Below, piece after piece: positions 22,242 through 32,876 of a stretch of 59,470 bases of DNA. A program made the position numbers and the translations under genes. The stretch comes from Lindgomyces ingoldianus (lineage: Eukaryota > Ascomycota > Dothideomycetes > Pleosporales > Lindgomycetaceae): contig NW_022985187.1 of the NCBI RefSeq assembly GCF_010093535.1, positions 30,500 to 89,969 on the forward strand. The letters are read 5' to 3'. Position 1 is the stretch's first letter, and each line of letters begins with the position of its first letter. The notes beneath the pieces were generated by a model that was not told the origin of the DNA, did not search any database, and worked only from the letters and a program-made list of their open reading frames with translations.

Positions 22242-23340
22242 ACGTACTTTATAAGCAAGTTGCTTACACACCTAAGTTGCTTACTTTTGCTAAGACCCTA
22301 CTAAACTACTCTTTCTACACTAATGCATTCCCTACAACACTACTTAGACATGCTAAAAGAATATTAGATACAGCTTACACTCTAAGCTTTTAAATAAGAC
22401 ATAAAACTCTTAAAAAAATGTGCTGTAGCTATATATAAAGTTCTATAAAAGATAATAAATAACTATAGCGCTAGATAACTTTTATAAGCTAATTTTACAG
22501 CTAAATTATAAAAGCTAGGTAATAAAAAGAAGCAGGTAATTATTAAGACTATACTTAAGCTATATGCGTAAGAAATTTCTACTTAGATAGCATTTATAGC
22601 TAATATAGCTAATTCTTTACATGCTAAGCATAATCTAGGCTATGTTTATATAAACTAGCCTAGTACATTTATAAAGCATTATTTAAAGCTTAAAGTAATA
22701 TTTAAGTGTAAGTATAACTATAAAAAAGCTTTTTATAAAAGTTCTAAAGTAATTTAAAGTAAGTTTAGCCTTATAAAGAATATTAAAGCTAAGTATAGCA
22801 TTTAGAATAATAACATGTACAACTTTAGCAAGATAAGGTTTATAATTAGCTAAATATCTTTTAACTATACTTACACTTAAAACTTTACTTTAAGCTTTAA
22901 ATAACACTTTATAAACATACTAGGCTAGTTTATATAAACATAGCCTAGATTACGCTTAGCGTGTAAAGAATTAGCTATATTAGCTATAAATGCTATTTAA
23001 GAGGAAATTTCTTACGCATATAGCTTAAGTATAGTTTTAATAATTACCTGCTTTTTTTATTACCTAGCCTTTATAATTTAGCTATAGAATTAGCTTGTAA
23101 AAGTTGTCTAGCGCTATAGTTATTTATTATCTTTTATAAAACTTTATATATAGCTATAGCATATTTTTTTAAAAGTTTTATATCTTATTTAAAAGCTTAG
23201 AGTGTAAGCTGTATCTAACATTCTTTTAGCGCGTCTAAGTAGTGTTGTAGAGAATGTATTAGTGTAGAAAGAGTAGTTTAGTAGAGTCTTAGCAAAAGTA
23301 AGTAACTTAGGTATGTAAGCAACTTGCCTGTAAAGTACGT
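22242..23340. mobile_element. Fold-back derivative of pogo-like element P (P4)
   Basis: P4 is 1099 bp with family-P ends (ACGTACTTTATAAGC... and ...AAAGTACGT) and TA on both sides. Unlike P2, P3 and P6, both halves come from the same end of the element, the transposase N-terminal side, arranged head to head. Arms of about 480 bp (22242-22725 and 22859-23340) are inverted copies of each other around a spacer of roughly 130 bp. It encodes nothing complete. A transcript would fold into a long hairpin. It lies in Gypsy-H. Confidence 0.82.
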
Positions 23341-23342
23341 TA

Positions 23343-24117
23343 AACGCTTTATTAGTTAAGAGTTGCACTAGAACAGCAGTAGAACTAGTTTAGGCCTACT
23401 CTAGAAGAGTACTGTAGCGTATTGTGTTTACCCCTGTTACTAATAGTTACTATAAGTAGCCTATAAAAAGCTAACTAGTAGTCCTTAGAGTTCTAAAACT
23501 TAAAAAGCTTAGTGTAATAAAAAAGTTATTTAATTCTTATCTAGTGTAACTTAAAAAGTTTCTAGGTTTAGTTTAACTACGTCTTTAAAAGTTTTTAAAG
23601 TCTTGCTTATCTTTTAACTTAAAGACTTAGTGTTCTTTATTTTCTACCTCTTATACTTACTAATTTAGTAGAATTTAGTTAAAGCGCTAGAATGTAAGGT
23701 GCTTAAGAAGTTAAGCACTAGGGTTATTATAAGGCGTCTCTAGGACAGCCTTAGAAGAGGTAGTAGCTGTAGCCTTGCTTTTGCGTGTGCAACTGCTACT
23801 AGCTATTATTATTACAGCTCTTTAATTAAAGTAGAGCTTAAGAAGTAGTAGTAAAAGTAGCCTTTTATTCTTTAAACCAACTGCGTCTTTATAAGAGAGT
23901 ATAAAGAATTTAAATTATAATAGCACTATAAAGCAGGAAGCATAAAGCGTAGAAGGGGGTACAGGATAGTATTAATAGACAAATCCTTAAGAAGACTTAG
24001 GGGTTTGTAAAAGGATATATATATATGTGCTAGGGCACGTGACGGGACGTCATGTGCCTAAGGCCGGGCCGAGGGCTCTCTGGGGAGAGTCCGAGGCATG
24101 TCTAAGTTAACTGTGAC
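23343..24117 (-). pseudogene. Gypsy-H 5' end: LTR and start of gag
   Basis: On the minus strand the element begins TGTCACAGTTAACTTAGACA at 24117, followed by a GC-richer stretch with CATGACGTCCCGTCACGTG and a TATATATATATC motif, then a leader and gag. Gag-like blocks include NKEH, VFKLKDKQDFKNF and ITLSFLSFRTLRTTS. The plus-strand boundary at 24117/24118 is supported because the following TACAGCTAATAATTAAC also occurs next to other sequence at 33791. The inner LTR edge is unclear, perhaps near 24006, and no second LTR exists to define it. Confidence 0.6.
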
Positions 24118-24240
24118 ATACAGCTAATAATTAACTAATTTCTAAATAACTAGTCTTAAATTTACATAAACTTTTAGTTTTTAAAAAAGAACTTTTACTA
24201 ACCTAATTAAAGCTAAGAATTAGCTAGCTATTATTTACTT
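24118..24240. repeat. Dispersed repeat R, copy 1
   Basis: About 120 bp nearly identical to 33789-33910. It was evidently the target of the Gypsy-H insertion. No coding signal and no recognised family. Confidence 0.7.
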
Positions 24241-24362
24241 TTTTTTAGCTATATTAGTGTGTTAGGGATTAGCATTAGCTACATTAGTGTGTTAAGGATT
24301 AGCATTAGCTACATTAGTGTGTTAGGGATTAGCATTAGCTATATTAGTGTGTTAGTAATTAG
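24241..24362. repeat. 30-bp minisatellite of repeat X, RIP-altered, about four units
   Basis: Units follow GGATTAGCATTAGCTACATTAGTGTGTTA, a TpA-rich version of the array at 26293-26469, where the same unit reads GGATTGGCATCAGCCGCATC followed by GGTGTGTYGR. A third array lies at 40755-40955. Confidence 0.85.
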
Positions 24363-24704
24363 TTACATGCTATAGTTAAATGTTGTTGTTATATGTCTAT
24401 TACCTGTCTAATACTACTTTGCTAAGTATTATGCTGTAACTATTCTTTAACCTAGACAACCTACTTTAATGCGCTAACTATTACTGTTGCGTAAGAAGAG
24501 CACAGGGACCTAGCGTCGCGCACATGGGCCTGGTGTCGCGCCTGTGTTTCGGACGAGCAGCCTGAGACACTTAGCGCCTAAGCTCCCTATAAGCTTCTTA
24601 TAGTTAATAAACTTGCTTCTTATTACTCTCTAATTAGCAGTTGCAATAATTACTCTAAGTAAGCTTTGCTTTTACAGATTATTTATAAACTGTTGTAGTA
24701 TTTT
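24363..24704 (+). repeat. Repeat X, copy b (right part)
   Basis: The right part of repeat X runs from the minisatellite to the shared end GTAGTATTTTA. It aligns with 40956-41150 apart from a 164-bp solo LTR at 24485-24648. It then abuts copia leader sequence at about 24705. Confidence 0.7.
24485..24648. mobile_element. Solo LTR in repeat X
   Basis: A 164-bp insertion starts TGTTGCGTAAG and ends GTTGCAATA (CA changed to TA). It is flanked by ATTAC at 24480-24484 and 24649-24653. The uninterrupted site is seen near 41090. Its ends resemble those of the TRIM and Copia-A LTRs (TGTTGCG), but the body differs. A TATA-like CCTATAAGC lies near 24588. Confidence 0.85.
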
Positions 24705-26017
24705 ATATATAATTAAATTTATAACGTACCTAACAGGTTGGCCGGCTACTTTTGCCAAGCCCCTACTAAAACCACCCTATTCTCTCGCAAAACAGCCCAC
24801 TTTAGCCCTGTATAAAGCAATATAACATAAGATATTATTTAAAGTCTACTTCTACTACTTACTTATATGTACACAAGTTATGCCTAGTTTAATTGCACTA
24901 TCTGCATTACCTTTAACATAGCTTACTTTCTTTAGCGCGCACCTGCGTTTTTAGCTTCTTTCTATTACTACGCGCTTTAAACTTCTTTAGAGCAGTTAGA
25001 CAAGCTCTATTCTTAACTATTAAAGTTTTTTTTACCTAAATCTGCTTTCTTTTATATAATCTATGTTGCGTAGCAGCTTTATTTACTGCTTAAAGCTTTA
25101 TAATCTTATAGCCTACTTTATTATATTAATGCTCTAGATAACTATTATTTACTTTTTATTACTTTACTATATTACCTTTAGCTGTTTTTATCTCTCTAAA
25201 GCTATAATAACTGCTCTAGTTAATATCTAGCCTATTATAAAGCCTAACTTGTTAAAGTTATACTTATTTTTATCTTAGATACTATACTTAGCTTTTATGT
25301 TAGCTACTAGGCAAAACTAGCCCTAGATAACCTCTAGATCCTTATAAAGTGCTCTTTTATAATTATACTTATAATTAAACTTTATTATAAACTTAGAGCA
25401 GTGCTTAACCTATATACTAGGCTAGTTTAAGCTAACCTAGCCTAAATTACACTCTGCAGGCAAGGAATTAGCTATATTAGCTACAGCTGTAAGCCTAAGA
25501 GGAAATCTGCATGTAATAAGCTTAAGTATGTACTTAACAACTACTTTTTTTTTAAGCTTAGTTAGATTCCTTAATTTAGGCTAGCATTCTGCTTGTAAAG
25601 GCTGTCTAGCGCGTTAATTACTTAGTATTGTGTGAGAGACATTATAGATAGCTATAGTGTGTTGTAAGAAGAGTTTTAAGTCTTATTTAAAAGCCTAAAA
25701 AGTAAGCTGTATCTAACGTTCTTTAGAAGATTTAATCTAGTGTTGTTGTTAAGGCATTATGTAGATAGGTAGAGTTTAGTAGGGGCTTAGCAAAAGTAGC
25801 CGGCTAACCTGTGTAGCCGGCTAACCTGTTAGGTACGTTAAGTTTATTAAAGCTTTTAACATGTTAATCTTATTATTTTAGTACTCTAGGCTAGTCTTAT
25901 TTTATAGTGTTGCCTCTAATATCTTTATATTCTTTATAAGTTGTTTATATAATAAAATTATTTTTTATTCTTTTTATTATTATATAAAGTTGTTAGTTGC
26001 TAGTAAAATTTTTTTAT
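24705..26017 (-). mobile_element. Copia-1 leader fragment split by P5
   Basis: The pieces 24705-24723 and 25841-26017 together match 39785-39975 of Copia-1b (ATAATTAA... then ...CTCTAGGCTAGTCTTAT... and GTTAGTTGCTA). They are separated by P5 with TA on both sides. Repeat X lies on both sides of this fragment. Confidence 0.75.
24724..25838 (-). mobile_element. Internally deleted pogo-like element P5
   Basis: P5 is 1115 bp, with ends ACGTACCTAACAGGTTGGCC and ...GTTAGGTACGT flanked by TA. The ends differ from family P, so this is a related subfamily. The right end contains a tandem duplication of a 17-bp GTAGCCGGCTAACCTGT-like unit. The left part encodes the C-terminal transposase end on the minus strand; the right part resembles the N-terminal side. 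About 750 bp of the catalytic region found in P6 are absent, so it is non-autonomous. Confidence 0.8.
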
Positions 26018-26292
26018 TAGCAGAGCTTGCTCTGCTTATTATATTCGGGTTTGCAGAACGAAAAGTTAAGCAGAATCTCCTCTTTTGAACGCGCTAGTTA
26101 GTCAGAATTTCTTTAGATAAACCCCGGTAACGCTGTTTCTCTGTCACCTTATGTGTTTCTTAAATTCTTTTTTTAAAAAATGTATAGCTAATGTAAGTGC
26201 ACCTTTATGCTAATTTGCATGCAGTTTGCTCTAGCATGCGTTGTGTAAAACATGTTTAAATTATGGTTAGTTGCGTCTGTTCCAGCTCTCTA
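26018..26292 (+). repeat. Repeat X, copy d (left part, little RIP)
   Basis: This aligns with the RIP-altered stretch 34079-34308 and with 40706-40754, joined across the Copia-1b insertion. It starts near GCAGAGCTTGCTCTGC. It retains CpA and TpG, giving a near-unmutated reference for this part of X. No coding motif is evident. Confidence 0.7.
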
Positions 26293-26469
26293 GCCACATA
26301 GGTGTGTCGGGGATTGGCATCAGCCACATTGGTGTGTTGAGGATTGGCATCAGCCGCATTGGTGTGTTGAGGATTGGCATCAGCCGCATCGGTGTGTTGG
26401 GGATGGGCATCAGCCGCATCGGTGTGTCGGGGATTGGCACCAGCCGCATCAGTGTGTCGAGGATTGGCA
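26293..26469. repeat. 30-bp minisatellite of repeat X, little mutated, about five to six units
   Basis: Units of 30 bp contain GGATTGGCATCAGCCGCATC followed by GGTGTGTYGR. Because the unit is a multiple of three and lacks stops, it yields long open frames on both strands (for example a 10-residue repeat like ADANPQHTNA). I regard these as by-products and not as genes. The array runs straight into a truncated pogo element at 26470. Confidence 0.9.
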
Positions 26470-26685
26470 GTTGCTCGCACACCTGAGTTGCTCACTTTTG
26501 CCAAGACCACACCACAACAAACTTTATTATGGCCCATAACAACCCACTCTAGCACTATAGAGTACAGTACAGCCTGGAATATTATTTAGATACTACTTCT
26601 ACTTCTTTCTTACACGTTTGCGCGTTATGCCTAGTCTAATTGCACTGTCCGCAGCGCCTTTAGGATTGCTTATCTACTTTAGCTT

Positions 26686-27026
26686 TGTCAGATTGAAGCA
26701 CTGTTTCTAGGCTTCCTGAGATGAATGATGGGTTTTTGGATATGATGTATGGGATGATAATTGATTGTATTAATTGATTGATGTTTCTTTTTCTTTTTGT
26801 CGGCTCTGCTCGTGTTGCTCGGCTTTGTTTTTCCGGTCCGAGTCCCTCGCGCACTAGCCCTATGCGCGACCAGCTGCAAAATGCTGCAATTTGTTGCAAT
26901 TTGTTGCAAAATGCTGCAACATGCTGCAATTTGCAGCAACATACTGTTCGAGCTTATTGCTCGTACTATGTAGCAGCTTTCGTCCAGCGTTCCTCCTGTC
27001 TTGACAGTAGGTGCGCATATCTGACA
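26686..27026 (+). mobile_element. VNTR-type solo LTR, copy 2
   Basis: This is 341 bp, starting TGTCAGATTGAAG and ending GCGCATATCTGACA, flanked by AGCTT at 26681-26685 and 27027-27031. The empty site is visible in P6 near 43731 (TTTAGCTTACACC). The ends form a short inverted repeat TGTCAGAT/ATCTGACA. It contains seven units of a 10-bp tandem repeat. No internal region or second LTR accompanies it, so a solo LTR is likely; a small non-autonomous DNA element with 5-bp duplications is the alternative. Reading frames here, on both strands, come from the repeat array. Confidence 0.85.
26873..26942. repeat. 10-bp tandem array in solo LTR copy 2 (7 units)
   Basis: Units follow GCTGCAATTT and GCTGCAAAAT. 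The array sits between the conserved CGACCAGC and ACTGTTCGAGC. Copy 1 at 6935 has about one unit and copy 3 at 41807 about twenty. Confidence 0.9.
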
Positions 27027-27051
27027 AGCTTACACCTGCTTCTTTGCCTTT

Positions 27052-27369
27052 TGTCACGATTGTGCACGAGTAAGGTTATAGAGCTTCACGGAGGTCTAGT
27101 TTAATTACTATGTGAGGTATCATGGTAGGTACAAGACGTTGTGTGAGGAATAGGAAGGTTTAGAAGGAAATTAGCAATTAAATACTTAGCTTAAAAGTCT
27201 AAGCGCTTTAAGTATAAATTAAACCTGTTCTAGGTTTAGTTAGTGTTAAAGCAGTTTATGCTTAAGTTTATGTCTATGTTGTGTTATGTTTATGTTAGAC
27301 GTGCACTAATAATACTCTAGTACGCGTTTAATACAGTTATGTCTAGGATCTAGAGAGGATACTATAACA
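27052..27369 (-). repeat. Gypsy-B 3' LTR
   Basis: This is 318 bp, starting TGTCACGATTGTGCACGAG on the plus strand, with its inner end at ...ACTATAACA. It is less mutated at the outer end than the partner LTR. Confidence 0.92.
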
Positions 27370-27383
27370 GTACCCCCCCTCTT
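27370..27383 (-). promoter_or_regulatory. Gypsy-B polypurine tract
   Basis: On the minus strand this reads AAGAGGGGGGGTAC directly before the 3' LTR, and fixes the element orientation. Confidence 0.8.
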
Positions 27384-30300
27384 ATTAGGAAGGGAATCCT
27401 TTATATTAGTAGTTCTAGCATTAGGTTGTCTTTGTTAGGGTACAGGTTTAGTTTAGATAGGTATTAGGCGTAGAATTAGGTTACTATAAAGTTTTCTTAT
27501 AGGGCTTCTACAGGTTTCTATAATAGTTTATTATATCTAGTCTATTTTATAAGGTATTTATAGGTATGTTTTTTCTTATTAAACTAGATTTATTTAACAT
27601 CTGTTATAACATATTTTAGTTTATTATTTATAATAATAGGTTTAAGTAGCAGGTTTAGCTGTTTAGGTAGATAGTTAGATTTAGAGGCTGCTTAGCGCAG
27701 CAACAATACGTAGAACACAGGGTGTATCTTTATGCTGTTAGGTAGGATTAATTAGTAAGTGTGTAATAAGACTATATAGGCTACTATAAAGGGGCTAAGG
27801 TTTTTCTAATTAAGTTTTTTTAATTATTAGTTTATTTAGATATTTCTAGTGTCTAGCTAAACCTTCTTGCTAGCTGCATACGCAGGGGTAAGAGTTTAGA
27901 ATTAGTTTATATACTCTTATTAAAAAGCTTAAGCCTATATAAGCTTTTTATAAACATATTTAGATATATTTTAAATTTTATTAATAAGTTTATTTATATT
28001 TATTACTTATATAAATTAATAAGTTAGTTAGAAGGTATTTAAAAGTAGTTTAAATTTTATTTAAAAGTAGTATCTATAGTTTACTAAAAATAAGAATACT
28101 TATATTAATTTAGATATTATGTTATTAGCTTTAAACTATACTATAGCTAACTATTTTACCTAGTTGTTTTACTAGTAGTTTATGTACACTTATAAGACTT
28201 ATTTTATTATAGTGTTTATATTTTTAGTCTAGCTGTTAGTCTCTAAGTAAAAAGCTATAAATAGATAGAGTATAATTTAAAGCTATTTATAGAGTTTGTT
28301 CTAAAAGGCTAAGATAAACTGTGTACCTCTATCTAATATAATTATGTTAGGTAGGCTATAGTAAACTTATACATATTAGTAGAATAACTAGGCTATATTA
28401 GAGGTAGTTATAGAGGAACATAGTATTAAGTGTTAATACTTAGTTAAGTAATTAATAACTACTATAATATTTATATACTTTTTAGATAAAAGTAGGTCTA
28501 TAATAAAATTAATTAATATGTCTTTTTAAGCTTATTTAGAAATTAGAAGTAGTTTAAGTAAGCTATTATACTTTTTTTAAAAGGCCTTTACTTTATAGTA
28601 AGTATAGCAACATAATACGTATTAGTGTACTGTATAGAACATGCAGGGCTAGTAGTACTCTCTCTGTAGTAGGTTAAGAGTCTTTCCTCTGCCTAGGTGT
28701 TCTTTAATAAGCAAGTTATGTATAATTTAAAGTAGTTTAATTCTTAGTTTATTAGAATTAGAAATTATAAGTTAGTTATAGTAATATAGCTTACTATTTT
28801 AGTTTTTATAGTTAGCTAGTGTTACTTTCTTTAACTAACTAGCGCTGTTTTAAAGTAGGTTTAAAGTTTCTTAAATAAATTTATTATTTAAATACTTATT
28901 AGTAATAATTTAATTAATTATTTATTTTATTTTATTTAAGTTAAAGTCTAAAAATAGCTTAAGTTAAAGTAAAGTTTAGTGTTAAGCTTTTTACACTTTT
29001 TCTTAAGTAAAGACATCTTAGAATTGCCTTATAAAAGCATCTAGTTTCCCTCTGTTTTAACTAAAATAATAAGTAATCTTAAAATTAAAATAAAATAAGT
29101 ATTTAAACTAATAGGCTTATTAGTAGCTAAGTTATTTTATAGTTATAAAGTACTATAAGTTCTTATAGTTAGATAAGACCTATATTAGATGCACTGCACT
29201 TTCTAGTTTAAGTTGCTATTATTTAAAGCAGTATACTATAGTAAGTAATTCTTTATTATAAATTTTATAATTACTTTCTACAGAACTTATTTTTTTTAAG
29301 AAGTATATAATAAGCCTAATAGTTTTATCTAGCTTAGTCTAAGAAAAAACTTCTACTACTACATAGTCTAAGGCATTAGCTTTTATAAGTATTAGTAGTT
29401 TAAAGTTAAAGTAGTAGAGTATTAAAGCTTTAGTAAAGGCTTTTTTTAGCTAGTTAAAGAACTATTAGTAATTTAAGTTAAAGTTAAATTAAATCTTTTT
29501 TTTAGTAAGTGTAATTATAAGGCTTACTTACTATAAAAAGTTATTAATAAATTATTAGTAAAAGTTAGTAAATCTTATAAAGGCTTATATTTTTTTTATA
29601 TTTTTTAAGTATTACTAATCTAGTATAGTCTAAACCTTAATAAAGTCTATTTAAATACTATCTATAAAGATTACATATCTTAAATACATAACTTTTAATT
29701 AGTAGAACTTACATTTATTTATGTTAAGTTATAGACCTGCTTTTTTTATAGCTTTTAGCACTAAGCGTACATGCTGTTTATGCTCTAAAAGGCTATTACT
29801 ATAAATTAGAATATTATTAATATACGTAGTACAGAACATGTCTAGGTAGGGTTAGAGTAAGTTATTTATAAAATGTTAAAAAGTACTAGGCGTGTTAGCT
29901 AAGCTAAAGGGCATTACTAGGTACTTAAATAGTTTATATTAAGTCTAAAATGCTGTTAGCTACTTATTACCTTTTACTATTCTTAGCTTATTAAAGGTAG
30001 TAATAATATTTAACTTTATAAAATACTTTACTTTACTTAGTTAGCTTAGAGTTTTTTATAAAAAAAAAATTAAGTATTAGTTTTTAATAGTAATAGTATT
30101 TAGTTTTTAGTAGTTAACATAAAATTAAAGCCTACTCTTAGGTTTTTTTATAAATAGTATAAGTAACACTACTAGTAAAAAGCTAGCTTAAATAAACTTT
30201 TTTTTTAGGTTCTTGTTAAAGTATTTTTAAAGCACTTTTAATTTATTTAGTAACATTTTATATAGTAGCCTATAACTAGGTTGTTTACTAGGCTTAAAAG

Positions 30301-32398
30301 TTATTTAGTAATTATATAAACATTATATTAAAAGCTTATTAGACTTGTTTTAAAAAAAGACATATAATAAGTTATAGTAGTCTTAAAGAACTATTATTTT
30401 TAAGTTAGTATGTTTTTAAAAAGCTAAAGCTTAGTCTATATTAGAAATTATAACTATGTAGATTTTATAATCTAGTTATTAAGCTAGAGTTATAAATAAA
30501 GTAGGTTCTATATAGTAGATATCTATCTACTGTTTAAGTCCTAGTTTATGTTTAAATTAAGTAAGTAAAAATTTCTTAAAAGCTTTCTTTTTTTTAAGTT
30601 TAAGTAGTTATTAAATTATTTTATATAGCTTATCTTAGTAAAAAGCCTAGCTTATTAGCCTTACTTAAGTAGTTTTTTTTTAGGTTAATAAAAAGTAAGT
30701 TTAAAAACCTTCTATATTAAGTGCTACTTAGGTGTTGTTTAGGTGTAAGTGTAAGCATATATTTTAGCATTAAAAAAAGTTAAAGTTTAAGACTTACTCT
30801 TAGTAATTAAAGGCAACTTTATGCTAATACAGCTATAGTTATTTTAGAATTAGGTTATAACATTTTATATTTATTACATAGAGCTTAATCTGCTTTTTAT
30901 AGTGTTAGTAAGTAATTATAATAGTTATAGTATAAAAAATAAAACTTTTTTTAAGTTATTTTTTATTAAATCTAGTTAAGTAAATTATTTAAGTAAGTAG
31001 TGTTAATTAAAAATTTAGTTTACATGCTAGTTTTTTATTAATGTAACTTATGCTATTTACTTTTAAGTTAATAAGAGCTTATATTAAAGCTAATATAGTT
31101 TTTTATTATAAATATATAAAAATATTAACTTAGTACTTTTAGTTATTAGTAGAGGACTTAGCTTATAAGTTAGTAAAGATCTAGTGTTAAATTAGTCTTA
31201 AAAGGTAACTTAGCCCTAGAATAAGCTTTTTTATAGGCTTCTACTGCTATAGCTGCAGCTATGTTAAAAGTAGTAAAAAGGATTAGAGCTTAAATATAAG
31301 TTAAAGCCCTTATAAAAATAAAATTAAAATAGTAAGAATCTTTAATAAGTGCTAGCAGCACTACTTATATAGACTTAAAAAAGGGAAATAAAGCAGTTTT
31401 AGAAAATATAACTATGCTTACTATACTTAAAGTATTAACTTTTTTTTTTATAATTTTTATGCTTTTTAGAACTAATAAAAGCATAATTTAAATTAATTTT
31501 TATTATGTTAAGGTTCTTATTTATAACTGCGCTAGTTTAGAGGCGTATTAGAGCTTATATAGAGAGGAACCTTATGTTATTATTGTAAGTAGTAATTAAG
31601 TTTACATACGCATTAAGGTTATTTAAAAGGGGTTCTTCTACTATAGTGTGTTATAGTTTAGTTAAGAGGGAGTTATATAAAGCTATAATTAGACCTATTT
31701 TATTTAGGCCTATATTAAATGTAAGTTAGTAGAACTTAGTAAAGTGTAAAGTAAAGCTTTTTTTTATTTATTATAAAGTATTTAAGTAACTTAAGGCTGT
31801 TAACTTTTTATTTAGGTCTCTATAAATTACTTATAAAAACACTATAAATTAATTTAGGTTAATAATATTTTTATTTATTAGTAAGTTAATTAAAGCTGTT
31901 ATATTATAGTTAAGTTAAAAGTAGGCATATAGTAACTAAGAGTGTTTAAAAAGAAATTAGTTTATATTTCCTTTAAGTTTATATTAAAGCTTATGTAGAA
32001 AGAAAAGTAAGTCTTTTTATTTTCTATTAAACAGTAGGGGATTAGAGAGTTAGTTAGATTTTATTACTAAGTTAAAAAGGTTATAAGTTGTAGGCAGTGT
32101 TAAGCAGAAAAGAGTTAAGCTATCTCTAGACTTCTAAGTAAGCTTTAAGGCTAGTAAGTTCTTAGTTCTTACTACTATAATAAAAGTTAAGGTAGAAATA
32201 AACTACTTAATAACATAAAGCTATTTTTTAAAGTCTTTTTAAAAAGCTTTAAAGCTTATAATATAGTAGCTTTTTTATAAAGTAAGTGCTTTTTAAAAAG
32301 CTTTTTAGCTTACTTTAATAGCTTAAAGTTATATAAGTACTAAGCTTATTAAATTAAATTTAGAGGCTATTCTTAGCTAGAGTTTTAACATAATATAA
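27384..32398 (-). pseudogene. Gypsy-B gag-pol, RIP-degraded
   Basis: The minus strand carries a Ty3/gypsy polyprotein heavily cut by TAA and TAG. Reverse transcriptase is clear at about 30120-29620: LFKYLVMPFSLANTPSTF near 29950-29900 and VYINNILI near 29835-29805, where the catalytic Asp pair is Asn-Asn. RNase H and integrase should follow towards 27400 and gag and protease towards 32400, but they are too degraded for me to place. The same blocks occur on the plus strand of Gypsy-C (58870-59300), which confirms the family. Many stretches are low-complexity Lys, Leu and Asn-rich as a result of mutation. Confidence 0.82.
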
Positions 32399-32716
32399 TG
32401 TTATAATTATGCACAAGTAAGGTTATAGAGCTTTACAGAGGTCTAGTTTAATTACTATGTAAGGTATTATAGTAGGTACAAGACATTATGTAAGAAATAA
32501 AAAAGTTTAGAAGAAAATTAGTAATTAAATACTTAGCTTAAAAGTCTAAGCGCTTTAAGTATAAATTAAGCCTGTTTTAGGTTTAGTTAGTGTTAAAGCA
32601 GTTTATGCTTAAGTTTATGTCTATGTTGTGTTGTGTTTATGTTAGACGTGCACTAATAATACTCTAGTACGCGTCTAATACAGTTATGTCTGGGATCTAG
32701 GGAGGATACCGTGACA
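32399..32716 (-). repeat. Gypsy-B 5' LTR
   Basis: This 318-bp copy starts TGTTATAATTATGCAC and ends GATACCGTGACA on the plus strand. Compared with the 3' LTR, the gene-proximal end carries more TpA changes and the outer end keeps CCGTGACA. Confidence 0.92.
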
Positions 32717-32876
32717 CCTTTTTCCTATCACTGCGCGCCCTAAACTTATTTTAAGCTGTTAAGCGCAGGCCTTTCTAAATGTAGCTGCCTTATTAGCTGC
32801 TTAAAGCTTAGTAATTTCTTATTACGCTAACACTAGCTTATGTGCAATTATTGCTACCCTTTGTAAGGCTTTTTTT

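Larger units (their letters stand above)
27052..32716 (-). mobile_element. Gypsy-B, complete LTR retrotransposon
   Basis: This 5665-bp element has two 318-bp LTRs and is flanked by CCTTT at 27047-27051 and 32717-32721. It reads on the minus strand. A polypurine tract lies at 27370-27383. The partner copy, Gypsy-C at 56264, is in the opposite orientation. It is inserted in P7. Confidence 0.95.
26470..32876 (-). mobile_element. Truncated pogo-like element P7 with two nested LTR insertions
   Basis: The segments 26470-26685, 27032-27051 and 32722-32876 form a continuous match to the first part of P6 (43520-43970). The outermost terminal bases are missing at 26470. The zinc-knuckle coding end of transposase (minus strand) lies near 26640. 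A solo LTR (26686-27026) and Gypsy-B (27052-32716) are inserted within 26 bp of each other. P7 is less RIP-altered than the other P copies. The right part of the element is missing beyond 32876. Confidence 0.85.

Noticed and set aside
26256..27104. Several small frames on both strands
   Set aside because: They derive from the X minisatellite and the solo LTR array and run across element boundaries.
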